Shown here piece by piece: positions 10,742 through 20,185 of a stretch of DNA of 64,000 bases. How positions within the stretch are numbered: the first letter of the stretch is position 1; each line of letters opens with the position of its first letter. Made by a program: the position numbers and the translations under genes. The stretch is from Sugiyamaella lignohabitans (taxonomy: Eukaryota > Ascomycota > Dipodascomycetes > Dipodascales > Trichomonascaceae): positions 1,364,001 through 1,428,000 of the forward strand of contig NC_031674.1 in NCBI RefSeq assembly GCF_001640025.1. Direction: 5' to 3'. Under the pieces are notes generated by a model. The model made no database searches. It had not been told where the DNA came from and saw only the letters and a list, made by a program, of their open reading frames with translations.

Positions 10742-13157
10742 ATGAGACTCAATCAATTAGTTACAGCCACAGCTGTGCTCACTTTCAGCAGCCCAGTCCT
10801 TGCTACCTTCGGTCCCCTCTTTGGCAGTGGTTCTTCTGGAAGCAGCGGTGGCACTCCCATCTGCACTAGCGAAAATGTTGAATCCGACTGTTGGAATTCT
10901 TGTGAGCAGATGCTCACCTTTTCAGATCTTTGTGCTGGAAGTCAAGGCTGCCTGTGTTCTTCTCTTCAGGAGAACGCTGTTACTGCTGGTAACTGTGCTT
11001 CATGCTATAACGCTGCCAAGACCAACCAAATTCAGTTGAACTTCGAGGGATCTGGTACGTTCCACAACGAGGACTTTTTCAACCATGTGGTTGAAAATAC
11101 CTTCTTTCCTTGGATTTCTAGTTGTGGTTCATCTCCTGCACCCGCTGGTGGTGCCTGCCCTGCCCCTGCTCCCGCTCCTGATACAGTTACTGATAACCCA
11201 GCCCCTACCACTGATGATACAGGGTTTACTTCTACTGATGCTCCTTTGCCATCTACCCCTGCTACTGATGCCGGTTCTGGTGATAGCGCCAGCACAGCTC
11301 CCGCTCCATCTTCGGTTCCTCCTCAAGTTGTCACGCAGACTCAATATCAAACTCAGCAGTTCACTCAAACCGAGTATCAAACTCAGCAGTTCACTCAAAC
11401 CGAGTATCAAACTCAGCAGTTCACTGAAACTCAAGTCCAAACCCAGGACTTCACTGAGACTCAGTTGTCTACTTTGATTCAGACCCAAGAGTTCACCCAA
11501 TATCAGACTTTGACTCAAACTTATACTAGTCCCTATACCACAACTCAGTTGGTAACATTGCCTGCCGGAACTGTTACTTTGACTGCTACCATGTCTGAAG
11601 CTTATCCTTGTGAGGTCACCACCACTGTTGTTATGACAGCACCTCCAATTACTTCTGATGTTTATTTCACATCGATTGAAACCGTTGAAGTTACCGGAGG
11701 CGAGACTACAGTTACAGGCACTGTTACTCAAGTGAGCACTGTTACTGCCCCACCTGTAACTCTCCCTGGTCAAGTTATCACCGTCACAAGCGTATCTACT
11801 GATAGCATTACTCCTGATCCTACTACTGTCACTACTGAAGTTGAGGTAACATCCACAGTCCCATATCCATGTGATAGCGGCACTTGTCAATCTACTGTTA
11901 CAGATACAAGCTCGATTGTAACTGTCATTACCCCTCCTTGTTCTGAAGCCACTGTGACTGAGGTCCAAACTGTTGATATCACAGCCCCTGCTCCTCCTCC
12001 AGTAACTACCACTGCTTTGGTCACATACACTAGCATTTTCTCCTGCACCATGGAAGCTTGTACCATGACCAACACTGTCTTCCAAAGTACTACCCATGTC
12101 TTCACCCCTTCACCAACTACTCAAATTGTTACAGTAACTGTTACACCAACAAGTAAGTATACTCCTACATCCAGTTGCTTGTAATACGTCATTTCTGTTG
12201 CTAACTTATATACAAGATACTCCTGATATTACACCTCCTAGCGGATCACCTAATGGACCCCCAGGAATGCCACCAAGTGACTCATCTCCCATGCCTCCTG
12301 CCCCAGCAGCTCCGTCTAACCAGGCCCCACCTCCACCATCGGCACCTTCCACTCCACCCATGCCTCCTGCCCCACCCGCTGTTCCTTCCGCTCCACCCAT
12401 GCCTCCTGCTCCGCCTGCTGCTCCTCCCGCTCCACCCATGCCTCCTACCCCGCCCGCTGCTCCTTCCGCTCCACCCATGCCTCTTGCACCACCTGCTGCT
12501 CCTTCAGCTCCTCCAGCTGCCCCCCCTGCTTCTTCAGCTCCTCCAGCTCCTCCAGCCCCTCCAGCCCCTCCAGCCCCTCCAGCCCCTCCAGCCCCTCCAG
12601 CTCCTCCAGCTTCCCCAACTCCTCCAGCCATGCCATCTCACCCAGCTACTCCTTCCTCGCCCCCATCACCCCCATCACCTCCTTCTCCTCCATCTCCACC
12701 ACCTGCTCCCTTACCTCCAGTTACACCTGCCCCACCACCTTCCTCTGCTGCTCCTCAACCTCCAATGACCCCACCACCTTCATCTGCTGCTCCTAAACCC
12801 CCAATGCCCCCATCTCCTTCCTCTCCACCTTCAAGTCCTATCGGACCAGTTCAACCAGGTGGTTGTGCCCCTGCTGTCACTGTGACTGTAACCGCCGCAA
12901 CTGCTACTGTTACCGTAAATAACTGTGAGAACTGCCCTGTTTCTGGAACTGGCTTGGCAGCTCAGGATCTTTCTATGGCCGTTGAACAAGGAAACCTTGG
13001 AGCAAGCGTGAAGAACCAATTGATTTCGGAAAACAGCAAGTTGCGGGTTATTAGAGATGCTGCTAAGAAAGTGACATCCAAATCTGGCGCTTCATCTGTT
13101 GCCAGTGTCGGTTACTCGAGTTTGGGACTCGTTGTCTTGTTCGGACTTTTAATTTAA
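10742..13157 (+). CDS. Adhesin-like GPI cell-wall protein, two exons
   Basis: Exons 10742-12152 and 12217-13157 join in frame (783 residues). The 64-base intron starts GTAAGT and has GCTAAC shortly before its CAAG end. Order: signal peptide (about residues 1-21); a domain with eight cysteines between residues ~33 and ~80 whose spacing (C-x3-C-x8-C-x5-C-x-C-x11-C-x2-C) resembles CFEM domains; a Pro/Thr linker; four tandem copies of a 10-residue Gln/Thr unit (EYQTQQFTQT, bases 11342-11461); a long Thr/Val region with paired Cys; then, in exon 2, a Pro/Ala/Ser-rich rod of about 200 residues, a short Cys pair (NNCENCP) and a GPI signal ending LGLVVLFGLLI. The design suggests a wall-linked adhesin with a binding head on a stiff stalk. 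CFEM identity is tentative. If the intron is retained, translation stops at 12182-12184 before the anchor. Confidence 0.85.
11342..11461 (+). repeat. In-frame 30-base tandem repeat x4
   Basis: Four units of 30 bases, starting at 11342, 11372, 11402 and 11432. The second and third are nearly identical and the fourth has diverged. They encode the Gln/Thr-rich unit of the adhesin-like protein. Such near-identical repeats are prone to length change. Confidence 0.9.
12153..12216 (+). other. Intron in the adhesin-like gene
   Basis: The donor is GTAAGTAT and the branch motif GCTAAC is about ten bases before the CAAG acceptor. Removing the intron restores one reading frame across two otherwise separate frames, the second of which has no ATG at its start. 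Confidence 0.85.
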
Positions 13158-13555
13158 ACCTCATCTGATACAAAGAGCATGGACTAGCCTCCCACATTCA
13201 TTACTTACCCCAATCACTCATTAACTTTCTTTTCTTCTATCAAGACTTTCTTTAAATTCAATTTTTATTTATATATATATTTTTATTATACTTTATTAGG
13301 CTATTCTTTCTCTAATACATTATTTTGAAAATACTTCGTTAGCCTTACTGCCCCGCTTACTCTATAGCTTCCTGTTTGAGAGGATTTGTGATTTTGGGTT
13401 TAGTCGAAGAAGTAAACGAAATTTTGAAATTGACATGAAATCTAGAACAAAGAACGGTAATAGAAAACTCATGATCAGTCTTCCCGGATATATAAAGTGT
13501 AGGGCCCTGTCGTCAACTTTTGAAGGACATAGCAACGACAGCTGATAACAAGACA
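13158..13555. other. Intergenic with TATA box
   Basis: About 400 AT-rich bases between two plus-strand wall genes. TATATAAA at about 13489-13496 precedes the next start codon by about 60 bases. Confidence 0.5.
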
Positions 13556-14473
13556 ATGATATCGACTCTGTGTGCATTGACGTCCTTCTTAATAGCTTGC
13601 CAAATCGCTGGAGTTTCTTCTCAAAGAATCCTTAGAGATCAGGCATTGGACAAACCTGATATTTCATCATTGCTTGCAGCTATAGTCCATGACCCTGATT
13701 TTAAGTCTTCAGTAAACGAGGCATTGGTTAAAATAACTGGTCAAAACCCCGGACCAGAAGATACTATCGAAAAATCTGAGCCAAGATATGACGCAGTAAC
13801 AAACAGCGATTCATATCCGGCCATTGTCACAGTCGCTACTGAAAGTACTGGCGGTAATTTAGGATTGCCGCTTTATCCACCTCAGGGGCTGGCAAATATT
13901 GAACATAATGACAACCCAGTGATCAATGTGGCTCAAGCTCAAGATGCGGCAAGTTCTTATACAGTACTGACATCGCAAGTCTTGAGCACATTATTCAATG
14001 GCTATAGCGACACTGCACTGGGAGGTTCGGCAGCTTCAACTACTGCGGGAGCAGAAACACCCAGTGCTTCTGCAGCAGAATATGAAACTACCGGAGCTTA
14101 TAACACTAACGCCGCTACTACTCAATATACCCTAGCTGGACCTGGTTCTACGGCAAGTGCGAGTAGTGGATACTCCTATGGATCATCGGCATTAGGTACA
14201 GACTCTACTGCTTTGTACGCAACGAGTACATTTGGGCCTTATGGTACCGATTCCTACGGGACAAAGACAGCTGAATCCTACGGTTCTGGGGAAAGTACTG
14301 CTACTGACACGGCCAGTTTGGACTCAACAGCCACCGCTACTGTCTCCGAATCTGCTCAAGGTATTTCTACAACTAGCGAAACAGCTGTCCCTCTTACAAA
14401 TGGTCAGTCTAAGGCGAATTTTGGTCCCATTCTGTCCTTGGTAGTATTGCTGACTATGGGAATATTCTTTTAG
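13556..14473 (+). CDS. Putative GPI-anchored cell-surface protein
   Basis: A 305-residue secreted protein. ATG 13556 is preferred because it directly starts a signal peptide (MISTLCALTSFLIACQIAGV). An upstream in-frame start at 13520 would add 12 polar residues and lies close to the TATA box. The N-terminal half has few repeats and contains a helix-like segment with PDISSLLAAIVHDPDFKS and VNEALVKITG, a pattern seen in several fungal surface proteins. The C-terminal half is a Ser/Thr/Ala/Tyr/Gly-rich stalk (repeated SYG and YGT motifs). The end (LTNGQSKANFGPILSL, then a hydrophobic tail ending GIFF) is a good GPI signal. No enzymatic motif is visible. It is the fourth secreted-protein gene in the row. 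Confidence 0.8.
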   Translation: MISTLCALTSFLIACQIAGVSSQRILRDQALDKPDISSLLAAIVHDPDFKSSVNEALVKITGQNPGPEDTIEKSEPRYDAVTNSDSYPAIVTVATESTGGNLGLPLYPPQGLANIEHNDNPVINVAQAQDAASSYTVLTSQVLSTLFNGYSDTALGGSAASTTAGAETPSASAAEYETTGAYNTNAATTQYTLAGPGSTASASSGYSYGSSALGTDSTALYATSTFGPYGTDSYGTKTAESYGSGESTATDTASLDSTATATVSESAQGISTTSETAVPLTNGQSKANFGPILSLVVLLTMGIFF

Positions 14474-14642
14474 ATAGGGGGTAACCTTGAAACCTGGAGA
14501 ACGGGGCAATATATTAAAGTTCTACACTAAGAAACTCTGATAATAAATACTAGTATATTTTAAGAGAACAAAGAGCACTCAGATAAGTTATAAAAGCAAA
14601 GAATTCCATAGATATCATCGTCAGTCAAGCGTCTTTAAAATT

Positions 14643-15263
14643 ATGAACGCTTTAATTTTAATGACAATAATGGTGCAGTTACTCTTTGCTAATGTAAGAG
14701 GGGTCATAACTTCTCCGGACACCAACGTCATCATGACAAAAACATATCAAGGACCCGAAATACAACAGTCGAGTCCAACTATGGAGGTTGCTTTTCTGGA
14801 AGCTGTAAATAATGCGAATTATCTGGTTAAGAGCTGTTATAAATTATCCGACCCACAGATGGAACAAATACAAGAGGCTCTAAAGGCAGGGTACAGGTCA
14901 TTGATCAAGGCTAAAAGGGATATACAGTCAATTTATCAGAGACAGAAAAATGACCCTATTCCTGCCACAAGAGATGCAAAAAGGCTTTTGGGGGCTGCGC
15001 AAGAGGTAGCAACGAAAGAATTCAAATTAATAACGCACTCATTAAATCATGCTTGCCATGAACAAACTGCAGACAGCATAAACCAACTGCGGACTGTGAG
15101 CAGAGAGTCGCCTGAAAATAGGGCTAATATGACAACATGGCAAAACGTGACCCACATTTTGCAACAGAGACTACACGTGGAAAAGCAAGATGAATCTCAG
15201 AAAATCACCTGGTTATCTATCGTTCTCCCCGCAATTCTGCTCACTATCTTTGTAAGTTTATAA
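14643..15263 (+). CDS. Small secreted/anchored helical protein
   Basis: A 206-residue protein with an N-terminal hydrophobic segment (MNALILMTIMVQLLFANVRG) that reads as a signal peptide and a C-terminal hydrophobic tail (WLSIVLPAILLTIFVSL). The latter could be a GPI signal or a membrane anchor. Between them is a largely polar, probably helical domain (for example DPQMEQIQEALKAGYRSLIK) with two cysteines. It lacks the Ser/Thr/Pro bulk of its neighbours, so it is not a typical wall mannoprotein. I do not recognise the family. A TATAAAA box at about 14589 is some 50 bases upstream, and the gene shares strand and spacing with the four wall genes before it. Confidence 0.65.
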   Translation: MNALILMTIMVQLLFANVRGVITSPDTNVIMTKTYQGPEIQQSSPTMEVAFLEAVNNANYLVKSCYKLSDPQMEQIQEALKAGYRSLIKAKRDIQSIYQRQKNDPIPATRDAKRLLGAAQEVATKEFKLITHSLNHACHEQTADSINQLRTVSRESPENRANMTTWQNVTHILQQRLHVEKQDESQKITWLSIVLPAILLTIFVSL

Positions 15264-15654
15264 GCTTCCCCAAGAAATAAATATTATATATATAATATTT
15301 TACCAGGTACCCAATTGATATTTACCTCTGAAGACCATGATATCATCACATGCATCATTATTTCTATTACACAAGAAATTAATGCGAACGAAGCGTTAAC
15401 AAAAGACATTTACTGGGCTTTTCAACGGCAGGCATTTCTATACCCTCTATGGAAATGATCTTCCTCATATAAAGTAGAATATAATGATCATGTGATTTTT
15501 CGAGAGCCATATAGCGCCGTGCTTGCATTATGCAGGTTCTTGAGAAGAAGACAATAAATCAAATATTTTTTTGCTGATCAGTAGATAGACAGCCTACTGT
15601 GGGAATCATCTATTCTTATTTATTTATTTATTTATATTTTGGAAGCATACAATA
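15264..15654. other. Intergenic
   Basis: About 390 AT-rich bases with a TTTA/TATT run at about 15617-15637 just before the BUD21 start. No gene is seen. Confidence 0.5.
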
Positions 15655-16344
15655 ATGGCAGTATTAAGACAGCCTCCAAGAACTCCAGTGAGACGAGTTG
15701 CGTCAGGGGCATCAGCTACCAACGGCCTTGGAACGCCGTCAGCCAAGCATCGTACATTCAACGACGATGATGATTTCGAACTTGGGGCCAGTAAGACAAA
15801 CGAGAATGAAGAAGACTTGGAACAACCAGACGATGGAACTAGTAACGATAAAAATAATTCGGAGGCTGAAGAGGACTCGGATTCAGATGAGGCTCCAGAG
15901 GAAGAAAGTAACTCATCCGCTGCACAACAATTAAGGCAAAGAACTATAGAACGAGAGAGGCTACAAGCTGAAGAAGTAGCCAGAGAGAAAGCACGACGGA
16001 GAGAACGTGATTTATGGCTAAAACAACAGAAAGAAAAAGCCCTTTCGTCACTTCTCCCGGATTCTGTCTTTGAGGAGCTTGAAGAAGAGCAGGCCAAGAA
16101 GGAGACGAGTAGTAGCAGCAACACTATCACCTCAAACAATAGCATTCTAAACCCCAAAAAACCCCAGCATATTAAACTTGACGGATCTGTCGCTAAAAAG
16201 ACTCCTAAGAAGACACTTTACAAAAAGGGACCAGTTCTCGTCAAGGTTTTAGGCCAAGCTAAAAAGCTGGCTCCTCAAAGAGAGAACGTTGTCAGCCAGA
16301 CCAGAGACTCTTTTTTGAATCGTAAAAGTATTCATAGGCGATAA
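15655..16344 (+). CDS. BUD21: U3 snoRNP-associated protein, Bud21/Utp16 family
   Basis: A 229-residue, highly charged protein. After an acidic region (EAEEDSDSDEAPEEESNSSA) comes a basic coiled-coil stretch (QRTIERERLQAEEVAREKAR), then a hydrophobic motif with acidic tail (LSSLLPDSVFEELEEEQA) and a basic C-terminus with KKGPVLVKVLG and LAPQRENV. This order, and the APEE-SSAA motif in particular, is the signature of the Bud21/Utp16 family, a component of the U3-containing small-subunit processome that helps mature 18S rRNA in the nucleolus. Sequence conservation in this family is low, so the call rests on motif order, length and composition. The start at 15655 is the first ATG and follows an AT-rich promoter. 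Confidence 0.7.
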   Translation: MAVLRQPPRTPVRRVASGASATNGLGTPSAKHRTFNDDDDFELGASKTNENEEDLEQPDDGTSNDKNNSEAEEDSDSDEAPEEESNSSAAQQLRQRTIERERLQAEEVAREKARRRERDLWLKQQKEKALSSLLPDSVFEELEEEQAKKETSSSSNTITSNNSILNPKKPQHIKLDGSVAKKTPKKTLYKKGPVLVKVLGQAKKLAPQRENVVSQTRDSFLNRKSIHRR

Positions 16345-18537
16345 ATGAAATGATATATATGAAGCACTATTATATTTATGATGGGAAAGTCTCAGATGAC
16401 AGTGCTCCGCCCTAGTCCTCGTGAATCATTTCGTTTTACTATAATCCTTGGGCATTTATTTCCAGGGACAGATACCAACTCATCAATTTAGCTAAATTAT
16501 ATTGTTTCTATGATTTTCTCCACAATATCGGACTCATCAGAGTCATCATTTGGAACTTGAGCAGTCTCAGAGAGTAATATGCACGATTACCCGGCTCAAA
16601 CTGTGTCTATTTAATGCAGAAAAACTTCGTGAAGAGTATTTTTTTTCTCCTCATCAAAATACTGGCTGTCTCCAGGAGGGGATTATTGCGGATTTAGTGG
16701 ACGTGGTTTGTCGTTCTGATAAGCCTCAGGTCGTTTTATCTTGCGATAACATGCTATTTGTTCCTTTATTTCTAGTTCGAATAGATAAGACCAGCTAATT
16801 TTGTGAGATAGATCTGTATGGATGGCCGAAATAATCACCGGGCAGTTGTTATTTTGTTTGACTGCTTGGCTTCATATTCGGTCAACATTTTATTTTTATA
16901 TTTTGAGGTATTAATTTTCTGTAACTTTTCTAGCTCTTTAATTAGATTAGCAAATTTTGTTTATACCAGCTTTCGGCTTATTACCGATTATAATTCAGAA
17001 ATTTATCGAACCCGCTCACCCTCGAACCTGACTCAAGCTTCCAACAGGAGGCACTGAGTCTGAAGTGATTGGCTGATGTAGTGGAATTGGCAATCTGAGA
17101 TCATTGTCAGTGCATGTAAGGCATTATTGCTAGGGCCCAGAGAGAATCCGTTTCATTTCTGGAAAGCGATATTTACATTGCCAGATGAGGGAGGATGCGG
17201 GGAGACTAGTAGTGCCAAGTGGCCAAGATACCGATATGCTTGACTACAAACCCTGTGGCATTTTTCAGCTAGAATCAATTAAGATATGATTAATGATCAA
17301 ATGAGGTATTTTCTTTATGGTATTTTATAAAGTTAGGTACTTTTATTAATATACTAATATAAATATAAATATTAATATTACCAGCGGTGTTAGATATTTT
17401 CGTTCTACCTTAACTCCTTTTATTCTTTAAATATTTTTATCCCTGATATATTTTAATCTCTTATCGTGGCGCACCGCCTGTAGTCCTACGTTGCTACTCT
17501 TTTTTTTTGGCTGCTGGTCTCTTGCATATGGTCACTAGATCAACGAATAAAATATCATGCAGCTGCTAGCATATAACAAAGATAACTCCAACAGTCAAAT
17601 AATATAAAAGAATTTTCTGCCGTTGACTTTTGTTTTAACAACAACACTTTTTCACAAGAAAATTTCCCTTTTCCTATTGAATTATTGACCGGATCTATCC
17701 GCTTTTATCTTTGAAACAGTAGTAATATTTTCTTTGCGATAGATTGCTATTTTATTCACTGATAAAAAGAAAGAAAATATTTTCACCAGGAAATCACTCA
17801 AATCTCCACATATCCTGCCAATTTGATAATTTTGCAACACAATATTTTTTTTTGCTGAAGTCAAAGTTTTCTAATTTTTAAACAGCTCGAATTTCACATT
17901 TGTTAGCCCAGTTTCTATTTCCAGGTTTTTTTCAATACTTGTAATTTGTTCAAGAAGTAAACCACTTCTTGTGTGAATTTACCGGTTTCTAGCGCTTTAT
18001 TACAACCACTCTTACCTAGTCTGGTTAAAAACTTTCCGTGGTTCATTCCGAAAGGAATCCTAAAGAAAACAAGTTCTCCTTCTTAACAAACCCCCAATCC
18101 AAGTAGGGCCAGTTTTTTCCTGTCAAGTCTAGGAAAATATACTCTGGTGAGCCCTATTTTGATTTATTTCCAGTCTCAAAAGACTTTCCCTCGTATGACC
18201 AAGGAGGATCTCTTACGTGTCTCTCGTCCCGCTAAACCCAGATAACACGACTCACACCCACAGTTTTTTCCCACTTCTACACTACTACCTTGCCAGCATC
18301 GAGTCTGGTATTTAACATTTCTGATTGATATTTGATCATCTCCTTCCTTCCTGGTACCTTCGCTCCCCTCGTTGGTAACTCAGGTAGGCTAGCGGACGAA
18401 TATCGTATTACAGATATCTATTGATAGAGAGTAAAAGCATAGCTTTTTGTGCAGTTACTCGTTTATTGCAGTTTCGTTTCAAGTCTCAGGACCCTGTTTG
18501 AAGTTTGTTGAGTAGCTCCATCTTTAAACAAGAGAGA
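16345..18537. other. Long intergenic region and SPE2 leader
   Basis: About 2.2 kb. Frames here are short and without motifs. From about 18180 the strand is rich in C and T, as in yeast promoters of strongly expressed genes. A 16-codon upstream frame (ATG at 18195, TAA ending at 18245) lies about 290 bases before the SPE2 start. Whether it is transcribed is unknown. Confidence 0.45.
18195..18245 (+). promoter_or_regulatory. Possible upstream ORF before SPE2
   Basis: A 16-codon frame (begins MTKEDLLRV) in the CT-rich region before SPE2. Polyamine-controlled upstream ORFs exist in mammalian and plant genes for this enzyme, but the peptide here does not match those. Very tentative. Confidence 0.2.
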
Positions 18538-19812
18538 ATGATTGTTGATCCTGTTAACCATACATCTAAGTTCGTCAACCACGATGTGTCGGTTAATTTA
18601 GATTCGACTGATGCTTTCGAGGGCCCTGAAAAGCTTCTTGAGATCTGGTTTGCTCCGGATGAACACTGCTTGCCTTATGGCATGCCAGAGTCTGGTCTTC
18701 GTGAGATTCCTCGTCAAGTATGGGAGCAGGTTCTGGACGTTGTCCAATGCAAAGTCCTATCTGTGGTGTCCAGCTCAAAGATGGACGCATTTGTTCTTTC
18801 CGAGTCCAGTTTGTTTGTATTTGCCAACAAATTGATTCTCAAGACTTGTGGTACAACCACACTTCTTGTTGGATTGGGTCCTTTACTTGATGCTGTTAGC
18901 GAGTATTGTGGCTTTCCCAAGGACAAGCAGCCTTGGAGAGTCTTTTACTCGCGTCGCAGCTTCATGTTTCCCGACCGCCAGAAGCATCCTCATAAGTCTT
19001 GGAAAGACGAGGTTGCTTGTCTTGATAACAAGTTTGCCAACGGATCCTCGTATGTTATCGGTGATGTTCAAAAAGATCATTGGTATTTGTACCTTGCTGG
19101 TCCATCTGATGACTGTACTTTCCCGAGAAGAACTGTTCCCGGTTCCACTCTCGGTGCATCTGGCAGTGTCAGTAATGGAACCAGCATTACTAATGGGCAT
19201 AACTTATCTGCGGACGCTCCATTTGATGATGAGACTCTTGAGATTCTCATGACCGACCTCAACCCAGTTCATGCCAATCAATTCTGTTCAGACAGAATTC
19301 CTGGTGTTGAGTCGAATAACATGTCAAGTGTTGGAGCTCCAGCCGATGATGAGGATCCTGGCCATGACCAAGGCAACATTGTCACCAAATTGACGGGCAT
19401 CGACCAGATTTACCCGACTCTCAAACAAACTGTGGACTCGTTCTGTTTTACTCCTTGCGGCTATTCATGTAATGGTGTGGTGAATCAGGGGAATTACTTT
19501 ACCATTCATGTCACGCCCGAGCAGGGCTTTTCTTATGCCAGTTTTGAAACAAACGTTCCTGCTGCCAAATACGGCATGTCCAACGCTGACGTCATTGAAA
19601 AAGTGGTCAACATCTTCCGACCCGGAAGATTCTCGACCACCTTCATGCGTAACAGAAATGAAGATGACGAATCTGACCCGGACTCTGCTTTCTCTTTCCG
19701 CTGCTTGCCATCCAAGTTGAATGGATACCAGCGTACTGAGAGAATTTTGTATGAGCTCGGCGATTATTCGCTTGTTTTCATTACTTTCGAAGCCAACCGG
19801 GCCTTGAAATAG
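18538..19812 (+). CDS. SPE2: S-adenosylmethionine decarboxylase proenzyme
   Basis: A 424-residue proenzyme that decarboxylates S-adenosylmethionine to supply aminopropyl groups for spermidine and spermine. The start is ATG 18538 (MIVDPVNHTSKF). The motif FEGPEKLLEIWF (residues 27-38) carries the conserved Glu pair of the active site. Self-cleavage occurs at LSE-SS, between Glu89 and Ser90, making a pyruvoyl group from Ser90. KTCGTT follows with the catalytic Cys104. The C-terminal half has the conserved FTPCGYSCNG and FTIHVTPEQGFSYASFE segments that contain the processing Ser and His. There is a low-complexity insertion at about residues 210-275 (Ser/Asn/Asp-rich), which makes it a little longer than the S. 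cerevisiae enzyme. A sense-oriented repeat arm follows 83 bases after the stop. Confidence 0.97.
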   Translation: MIVDPVNHTSKFVNHDVSVNLDSTDAFEGPEKLLEIWFAPDEHCLPYGMPESGLREIPRQVWEQVLDVVQCKVLSVVSSSKMDAFVLSESSLFVFANKLILKTCGTTTLLVGLGPLLDAVSEYCGFPKDKQPWRVFYSRRSFMFPDRQKHPHKSWKDEVACLDNKFANGSSYVIGDVQKDHWYLYLAGPSDDCTFPRRTVPGSTLGASGSVSNGTSITNGHNLSADAPFDDETLEILMTDLNPVHANQFCSDRIPGVESNNMSSVGAPADDEDPGHDQGNIVTKLTGIDQIYPTLKQTVDSFCFTPCGYSCNGVVNQGNYFTIHVTPEQGFSYASFETNVPAAKYGMSNADVIEKVVNIFRPGRFSTTFMRNRNEDDESDPDSAFSFRCLPSKLNGYQRTERILYELGDYSLVFITFEANRALK

Positions 19813-20185
19813 GCTTGTAGTTGCTTTAGAATTATATACTGACTGATAATAAACTATTGTTATCATTTAAACTTTTCAGAATGGGATTAGGTACTGCCTC
19901 AGGCTGCTGGGGCTGCGCCCCAGACCCCGCTGCTCCTCTTGCTTTGCTCGAGTCGGGCATTGGTTTTCTTATTTTTATAAAATCAACCTGAAATAAAGAA
20001 TGAGATCAGATCATAATTTTTCAAATTCAGAGATTTCTTAAGTAGGACATCCTATTTTGTGAGCCGTGCCAAATGCACGGCAACAGTGGGATCAATGCAG
20101 TGGTGACTGTAGTTGATCCATTTGACCCTGAGTGACAAATTCGGATGTTTTATTGATTTATTGATTCCTGTGAAATATTAAGACA
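19813..20185. other. Intergenic, holds one repeat arm
   Basis: Apart from the repeat arm at 19895-19955, nothing is recognised before the LTN1 start. Confidence 0.5.
19895..19955 (+). repeat. GC-rich repeat, solo long arm (first copy)
   Basis: This is the leftmost copy of the family and is degenerate (GCCTCAGGCTGC instead of GCCTCCGGCGGC), with the central hairpin CTGGGGCTGCGCCCCAG intact. Plus orientation, 83 bases after the SPE2 stop. Confidence 0.9.

Noticed and set aside
11129..12097. 322-codon minus-strand frame
   Set aside because: Shadow of the Thr-rich adhesin-like gene; its Ser/Asn/Gly/Arg composition is the complement of biased codons.
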